A program made the translations under genes and the position numbers. Shown one piece after another: positions 6,821 through 10,107 of a stretch of 10,107 nucleotides of DNA (the stretch's first letter is position 1; each line of letters opens with the position of its first letter). This DNA comes from Actinomycetales bacterium. Lineage in GTDB: Bacteria; Actinomycetota; Actinomycetes; Mycobacteriales; Mycobacteriaceae. The notes beneath the pieces are model-generated. The model saw nothing but the letters and a program-made list of their open reading frames with translations, did not search any database and was not told the DNA's origin. Location: NCBI GenBank assembly GCA_012838715.1, contig DUOR01000279.1:1-10107 (forward strand), written 5' to 3'.

Positions 6821-7456
6821 ATGGTGATCCGTTCGCAGCGGCTGATCGTCCCCGCCGGCGTCGTCCGCCTGCGCCCGCTGTCCCGCGACGATCACGGGGA
6901 GTGGCGCCGCATCCGGATGGCAGACGCGGAGGTCCTGCGCCGCGTCGAGCCGACCACCGGCGGCGACTGGGACGAGGAGCATTCGCGCCGGAACTTCCGG
7001 GCGATGCTGCGCCGGAACCGGGCCGCCGAGAACACCGGCGTCGGCGCGGTCGCGGCTATTGAACTCGACGGCGACTTCGTTGGGCAATTGACGCTCGGCG
7101 GCATGCGGCCCTTCCCGGAGTCCTGCTGCTGGGCGGGCTACTGGGTGTCGTCGGAGCATTGGGGCGGGGGAGTGGCCACCGCCGCGCTGGCGCTGGCGTG
7201 CGACCACGCGACCGCACTGGGGCTGCGGCGCATCGAGGCCACCGTCCTCGCCGCCAACGACGGCTCCCGGAAAGTCCTGGAACGCTGCGGTTTCCGCGAA
7301 ATCGGCGTGGCCCGCGAACTGTTCCACATCGACGGCGCGTGGCGCGACCACGTCGTCCTCGACCGGCTCGCCGACGGCCCCGGGGGCGGGGCCGCGGTGG
7401 ATCGGCTCGTGTCGTCGGGTTTCGCGCGTCGGCAAGCGGCGGACCCGGGGGAATAA
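6821..7456 (+). CDS. rimJ: RimJ/RimL-type GNAT N-acetyltransferase
   Basis: A 211-residue GNAT-fold enzyme that transfers an acetyl group from acetyl-CoA, in this subfamily typically to protein N-termini. RLIVPAGVVRLRPLSRDDHGEW opens the fold. GYWVSSEHWGGGVATAALALA (from about residue 106) is the acetyl-CoA pyrophosphate loop in the RimJ form, and NDGSRKVLERCGFREIGVARE is the usual C-terminal alpha/beta segment. The fold ends near HVVLDRLADG, and about 30 extra Gly/Ala-rich residues follow. It begins 19 bases after the Glp stop. No good ribosome binding site is seen, and GTG at 6824 is a near-equal start. Its position between glp and the receptor gene matches Rv0995. The substrate is unknown; whether it acetylates a division protein is speculation. 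Confidence 0.85.
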   Translation: MVIRSQRLIVPAGVVRLRPLSRDDHGEWRRIRMADAEVLRRVEPTTGGDWDEEHSRRNFRAMLRRNRAAENTGVGAVAAIELDGDFVGQLTLGGMRPFPESCCWAGYWVSSEHWGGGVATAALALACDHATALGLRRIEATVLAANDGSRKVLERCGFREIGVARELFHIDGAWRDHVVLDRLADGPGGGAAVDRLVSSGFARRQAADPGE

Positions 7457-7517
7457 GCGGGCGGCAACCGGCGGATCCCGCACGGCGTGGCGGGGCCGGA
7501 AGCGACCATCCGCGGTT

Positions 7518-7589
7518 TAGTGTTGACGGGAAACCCATGCCAGGTCGGGGAAGGGCCTGCCACCAGGGAAAGTACCCAACCACAGGAGG
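7518..7589 (+). promoter_or_regulatory. Candidate promoter and ribosome binding site of the receptor gene
   Basis: TAGTGT at 7518-7523 fits a -10 box and would start a transcript near 7530 with a leader of about 70 bases. AGGAGG at 7584-7589 lies 10 bases before the ATG at 7600 and sets that start. The 143-base gap after the acetyltransferase gene is otherwise without features. The site is strong for translation; the promoter is tentative, but it would let the receptor be expressed apart from glp. Confidence 0.5.
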
Positions 7590-7599
7590 AATCCCGGAC

Positions 7600-9033
7600 A
7601 TGTCGAGCTCTCTGCTCCTCGTGCTCATCGTCGTGGTGTGGCTGTTCGTGCTCGCGCCGCTGGTGGTCAACACCAGGGAGCCCATCCGCCGCACCTCGGA
7701 GGGACTGGGCCGTACCCGGCTGCTGCACCGCGGCGGCGAATCCGTGCCCACGCGGCGCCGCCGGCCCGCACTGTCCGAGCGTGACATCCGCCGCGGCGAC
7801 GACGACGCCGACGAATCGCTGGAGACCGTCGACGCCGAGTACGCGAACTTCGACGACGAGGATTCGATCCTCATCGACGACACCGGCCGCGCGCCCGCCG
7901 ACGAGACCCCGCCCGCCGTCGTCGAGGGCGACGTCGTCTACGAGCTGGAGGCAGGCGCGTCCGGTTCCGGCGACGCCACCGCCGACGCCGACCGCGTCGA
8001 CGTCGACCAGGACGGCGAGCTCATCGGCGACGCCGACCTGACCGGCGACCGCGACCCGGCCGGCGAGCATTCCGACGAGGTCCCGGCCATCGCCGCCGAG
8101 GGCATCGACGGTGACGTGGTCGCCGCCGGTGACTCCGGCGCTTCCGATGCTTCCGATGTTTCCGGTGAGGCCGCGGAACTGCGCAAGGCCGGCGCCATTG
8201 GCGGTGGCCGGGTCGGTTCGGGCGTCTCCGCGGACGCCGCCCGCGGCGAGGACGCCCGCGCGTACCTCACCCCGGAGGACTTCCTCCTCATCGACGAGCC
8301 CGCCGCCGCGATTGACGGGTCCGACGCCGCCGACGCACAGGCCGACGCCGCGAACGCGGACGCCGACGTCGATGCGGTCGCCGGCGACGCGGACGACGCC
8401 GCCTTCGTGGACAAGGCGAGCGAGGCGGACACCGCCGCGGACGCTGAACTTGACGCCGACGCCGAGCTTGACGCGGACGTTGACGCTGAGCTTGACGCCG
8501 AGATGGATTCCGATGCCGACGCCGACGGCGCCGTCGCGGCGGACCGGGGCGACGAACTGTCCGACGAGCTGACCGACGACGACCTGAAGTTCGCCGAGCG
8601 ACGCCGCGGCCGCGGCGGCTTCGACCCCGAGGCCGACGCGCGCTACGCGGAGACCCGCTACGCCCGCCGCCGCCGCAGCGTCGGCGCGCTGGCCGTGGTC
8701 ATCGCGGTGTCGGTGGTCATCGGCCTGCTGGTCGGTGGTTGGGCCTGGTGGCTGCCGCTGGCCGGCGTCGGCCTGATGGTCCTGTACCTCGTGTACCTGC
8801 GCCGCACGGTCATCGCGGAGAACGAGCTGCGCGCCCGCCGCATCCGCCGCATGAAGATGGCCCGCCTGGGCGTCCGCAACCGCGAGGACGAGGAGCTCGG
8901 CATCCCCGAGCGGCTCCGCCGCCCCGGCGCCGTCGTCGTCGAACTGGACGACGAGGACCCCGAGTTCGCCGACCTGCCCTACGCCACCTACGAAACCCCC
9001 GAAGAGGACCTGCGCCGCGCGGCCGGCGCGTAG
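7600..9033 (+). CDS. glpr: Glp membrane receptor (GLPR)-like protein with long acidic linker
   Basis: A 477-residue membrane protein. Residues 4-24 form one membrane helix (SLLLVLIVVVWLFVLAPLV), followed by a basic stretch (TRRRRP) that predicts a cytoplasmic position for what comes next. Residues about 60-355 form a very acidic Ala/Asp/Glu-rich linker without predicted fold. RRRRSVGAL then leads into two closely spaced membrane helices (about 361-381 and 383-402) and a charged cytoplasmic tail ending PEEDLRRAAGA. Position, topology and the upstream MoeA-like gene match GLPR, the receptor reported in C. glutamicum to recruit gephyrin-like Glp and connect the divisome to the polar elongation protein Wag31; Rv0996 is the positional mycobacterial counterpart. 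The linker carries two copies of ED-x-[IL]-L-I-D-[DE] (residues 87-94 and 226-233) and several tandem DNA repeats. The start is fixed by AGGAGG at 7584. Binding to Glp is inferred from context. Confidence 0.82.
   Translation: MSSSLLLVLIVVVWLFVLAPLVVNTREPIRRTSEGLGRTRLLHRGGESVPTRRRRPALSERDIRRGDDDADESLETVDAEYANFDDEDSILIDDTGRAPADETPPAVVEGDVVYELEAGASGSGDATADADRVDVDQDGELIGDADLTGDRDPAGEHSDEVPAIAAEGIDGDVVAAGDSGASDASDVSGEAAELRKAGAIGGGRVGSGVSADAARGEDARAYLTPEDFLLIDEPAAAIDGSDAADAQADAANADADVDAVAGDADDAAFVDKASEADTAADAELDADAELDADVDAELDAEMDSDADADGAVAADRGDELSDELTDDDLKFAERRRGRGGFDPEADARYAETRYARRRRSVGALAVVIAVSVVIGLLVGGWAWWLPLAGVGLMVLYLVYLRRTVIAENELRARRIRRMKMARLGVRNREDEELGIPERLRRPGAVVVELDDEDPEFADLPYATYETPEEDLRRAAGA
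8131..8166 (+). repeat. Four 9-base units in the receptor linker
   Basis: GACTCCGGC, GCTTCCGAT, GCTTCCGAT and GTTTCCGGT follow one another in frame, encoding DSG-ASD-ASD-VSG. Two units are identical, which suggests recent slippage. Confidence 0.7.
8440..8499 (+). repeat. 18-base tandem repeat encoding DAELDA in the receptor linker
   Basis: Copies lie at 8440-8457, 8458-8475 and 8482-8499, with a 6-base GACGTT between the second and third. Each encodes DAELDA and carries the Leu codon CTT, rare in DNA this GC-rich, in the same place. That pattern points to duplication of one unit rather than selection on each codon. Confidence 0.8.
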
Positions 9034-9042
9034 CGGCCACGG

Positions 9043-9087
9043 CGACGGCCCCGGGGCCGTCGGCAAGCGGAGCCCGGCGCCGACGGC
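9043..9087 (+). other. Overlapping, mutually exclusive hairpins after the receptor gene
   Basis: Bases 9043-9062 form a perfect 20-base palindrome. Its right arm also belongs to GCCGTCGGC (9056-9064), which pairs perfectly with GCCGACGGC (9079-9087). CGACGGC at 9043-9049 and again at 9081-9087 thus compete for GCCGTCG at 9056-9062. Either fold could end the receptor transcript; neither has a T-run. It lies 9 bases after the stop codon. Confidence 0.5.
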
Positions 9088-9127
9088 GAGAACGCACCAA
9101 CGGCGAAATAGTCCCCACCAGCGGATT

Positions 9128-9155
9128 TTGGCCCGCTGGCGGGGGCTGTTACTAT
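9128..9155 (+). promoter_or_regulatory. Promoter of tRNA-Ala
   Basis: TTGGCC (9128-9133) and TACTAT (9150-9155) are separated by 16 bases and form the clearest -35/-10 pair in the window. Transcription would start near 9162, leaving a 5' leader of about 54 bases to be trimmed before the tRNA. Confidence 0.65.
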
Positions 9156-9215
9156 TACGGACGTTGCAGACGCGGCCCGGTACCTTCGCCGGAACCCGGG
9201 ACGTGTTCTGCGCGC

Positions 9216-9291
9216 GGGGCTATAGCGCAGTTGGTAGCGCGTCTCGTTCGCATCGAGAAGGTCAGGGGTTCGATTCCCCTTAGCTCCACCA
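9216..9291 (+). tRNA. tRNA-Ala, anticodon CGC, CCA encoded
   Basis: The cloverleaf folds completely. Acceptor GGGGCTA pairs with TAGCTCC, the D stem is GCGC/GCGC, the anticodon stem TCTCG/CGAGA holds the loop TTCGCAT with anticodon CGC (reads GCG), and the T stem AGGGG/CCCCT holds TTCGATT. The third acceptor pair is G-U, the identity mark for alanyl-tRNA synthetase. The discriminator is A at 9288 and CCA is genomically encoded at 9289-9291. Confidence 0.97.
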
Positions 9292-9314
9292 TCGGCATCC
9301 GGGTGCCGTTTGCG

Positions 9315-9351
9315 AAGGGTCTTTCCGAAGGGGTTCGGAAGGGCCCTTTTT
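9315..9351 (+). terminator. Intrinsic terminator of tRNA-Ala
   Basis: AAGGGTCTTTCCGAA (9315-9329) pairs along its full 15 bases with TTCGGAAGGGCCCTT (9334-9348), including three G-U pairs, around a GGGG loop. The right arm runs into TTTTT (9347-9351). It is the only U-tailed terminator in the window and sits 24 bases after the tRNA. Confidence 0.9.
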
Positions 9352-9370
9352 CGCGTTCCGGGCGACCCGC

Positions 9371-9376
9371 TATCCT
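9371..9376 (+). promoter_or_regulatory. -10 box of the DoxX-family gene, leaderless start
   Basis: TATCCT is followed by seven bases (9377-9383) and then the ATG at 9384, the same spacing as at galU and the cyclo-ligase. No ribosome binding site is present. It lies directly after the tRNA terminator, so the gene needs its own promoter. Confidence 0.65.
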
Positions 9377-9383
9377 TCCAAGC

Positions 9384-9788
9384 ATGGACCGACCCGCCGT
9401 GCGCGATGGAGCGCTGCTGATTCTCCGCCTCATCCTCGGCGTCATCTTCATCGCCCACGGCTGGGACAAGATCTTCGTCACCGGCGTGGACAAGACCACC
9501 GGATATTTCGTGGCGGCGGGCATCCCGCAGGCCGAGCTGACCGTGTGGCTCGTCGCCATCGTCGAGCTCATCGGCGGCGCCCTGCTCATCCTCGGACTGC
9601 TGGCCCCGGCGGTGTCGGCGGTGCTGGTCATCGAGATGCTGGGGGCACTGTGGGCCGTGCATTGGGGGAATGGCCTGTTCATGCGGGACAATGGCGCGGA
9701 ACTCGTGCTGTCGCTCATCGGTGGCCTGATCATGGTGGTCGCGTTCGGTTCCGGGCGCGCCAGCCTGGACCGGGTGTTCACCCGATGA
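9384..9788 (+). CDS. DoxX-family integral membrane protein
   Basis: A 134-residue four-helix membrane protein of the DoxX family. Helix 1 is LLILRLILGVIFIAHGWDKI (9-28), with the family's R...G...G..K spacing. Helix 2 is LTVWLVAIVELIGGALLILG (about 53-72), with the conserved E-x2-GG. Helix 3 is AVSAVLVIEMLGALWAVHWG, and helix 4 ELVLSLIGGLIMVVAFGSG. The mycobacterial DoxX is reported to form a complex with superoxide dismutase and SseA in oxidative-stress defence; most family members have no assigned role, so I give none. The ATG at 9384 was chosen because the -10 box lies 7 bases upstream and the frame to its left crosses the tRNA. The anti-sigma-like gene follows 42 bases after the stop, so the two may share a transcript. 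Confidence 0.9.
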   Translation: MDRPAVRDGALLILRLILGVIFIAHGWDKIFVTGVDKTTGYFVAAGIPQAELTVWLVAIVELIGGALLILGLLAPAVSAVLVIEMLGALWAVHWGNGLFMRDNGAELVLSLIGGLIMVVAFGSGRASLDRVFTR

Positions 9789-9830
9789 CCGCGGCGGCCG
9801 CGGGCCCGACATCGAGCGTGGGAATGGGAC

Positions 9831-10107
9831 ATGGACTGTGAAGAGGTGCGCGCCGCACTGTCGGCGCGCCTGGACGGCGAGCCCTCGGGGCATGACGACG
9901 ATGTCGTCGACGCCCACCTCGACGCCTGCGACGACTGCCGCGCGTGGTTCGAGAAGGCCGTCGCCCTCAACCGCTCCCTTCTGATGGGCCCCGCCCAGGG
10001 CGCCGCGACGCCCGACTTCAGCGACCTTTCCGAACGCATCCTGTCCACCGTCGAGCCGGAGCGCCGCCGCCGCGAACGCACCTGGTTCATGGTGACCGGC
10101 GGCGCCC
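9831..10107 (+). CDS. zf-HC2 (anti-sigma-factor-like) zinc-finger protein, 3' end outside window
   Basis: The first 92 residues of a protein that starts MDCEEVRAALSARLDGE and carries H-x3-C-x2-C (HLDACDDC, residues 29-36). With Cys3 this makes the four-ligand zinc site of zf-HC2/ZAS anti-sigma factors, which hold an ECF sigma factor at the membrane until a signal such as oxidation releases it. After a Pro/Glu/Arg-rich stretch (PERRRRERTWF) the frame leaves the window where a membrane helix would be expected. The ATG at 9831 is the only start after the in-frame stop of the DoxX gene. The ribosome binding site is weak (GGGA 2-5 bases upstream). No sigma-factor gene is visible in the window, so the partner is unknown; it may lie to the right. 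It could also be a zinc-finger protein with another role. Confidence 0.82.
   Translation, partial: MDCEEVRAALSARLDGEPSGHDDDVVDAHLDACDDCRAWFEKAVALNRSLLMGPAQGAATPDFSDLSERILSTVEPERRRRERTWFMVTGGA

Noticed and set aside
5398..6822. Open frame of 474 codons on the - strand opposite the MoeA-like gene
   Set aside because: Composition is His/Arg/Ala-rich without motifs, and the + strand frame encodes a complete MoeA fold.
7457..7599. Possible riboswitch or small RNA before the receptor gene
   Set aside because: No extended stem or known conserved core is visible; only a -10-like box and a ribosome binding site can be supported.
7138..9066. Open frame of 642 codons on the - strand opposite the receptor gene
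   Set aside because: The Val/Gly repeats are the complement of the Ala/Asp repeats of the receptor; no ribosome binding site or motif supports it.
8739..9383. Extension of the DoxX frame upstream through the tRNA and into the receptor gene
   Set aside because: It crosses the tRNA gene and its terminator, and the DoxX domain begins only after 9384.

Overview
The window is GC-rich, densely coding DNA whose gene content and order point to a mycolic-acid-containing actinobacterium, most likely a high-GC Corynebacterium. The order pepD-like protease, moaB2-like gene, mscL (reversed), then 5-FTHF cyclo-ligase (reversed), galU, moeA-like gene, rimJ-like acetyltransferase and a membrane protein parallels the Rv0983-Rv0985c and Rv0992c-Rv0996 blocks of Mycobacterium tuberculosis. 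Genus assignment is inference; no 16S or other marker lies in the window.

Left part (1-2117, + strand): the 3' part of an HtrA/PepD membrane-anchored serine protease with a PDZ domain, a MoaB/MogA-fold protein with a strong ribosome binding site, and a small unrecognised basic/Pro-rich protein directly behind it. A GC-rich hairpin closes this unit and separates it from the convergent mscL.

Middle (2132-4440, - strand): mscL (large mechanosensitive channel), an intergenic region with a cluster of TGACC half-sites, a CpaB-like SAF-domain membrane protein with a long basic leader, and a 5-formyltetrahydrofolate cyclo-ligase carrying a tandem-repeat insertion. The cyclo-ligase and galU are divergent, and both look leaderless: each has a TANNNT -10 box exactly 7 nt before its ATG.

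Centre right (4490-9033, + strand): galU, then a moeA-like gene overlapping it by one base, a GNAT acetyltransferase, and a membrane protein with one N-terminal and two C-terminal membrane segments around a long acidic, repeat-rich linker. The moeA-like/membrane-protein pair matches the Glp-GLPR system described in Corynebacterium glutamicum, where a gephyrin-like MoeA homologue binds FtsZ and a membrane receptor to link septation with polar growth. This is the most interesting system here. The Glp has degenerate molybdotransferase motifs. The receptor linker contains a duplicated ED-x-[IL]-L-I-D-[DE] motif that could be a docking site.

Right end (9034-10107): overlapping hairpins, a tRNA-Ala(CGC) with encoded CCA and its own promoter and terminator, a leaderless DoxX-family membrane protein, and the start of a zinc-finger (zf-HC2) anti-sigma-like protein that runs off the window. 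No CRISPR array, insertion sequence, phage gene or rRNA was seen.
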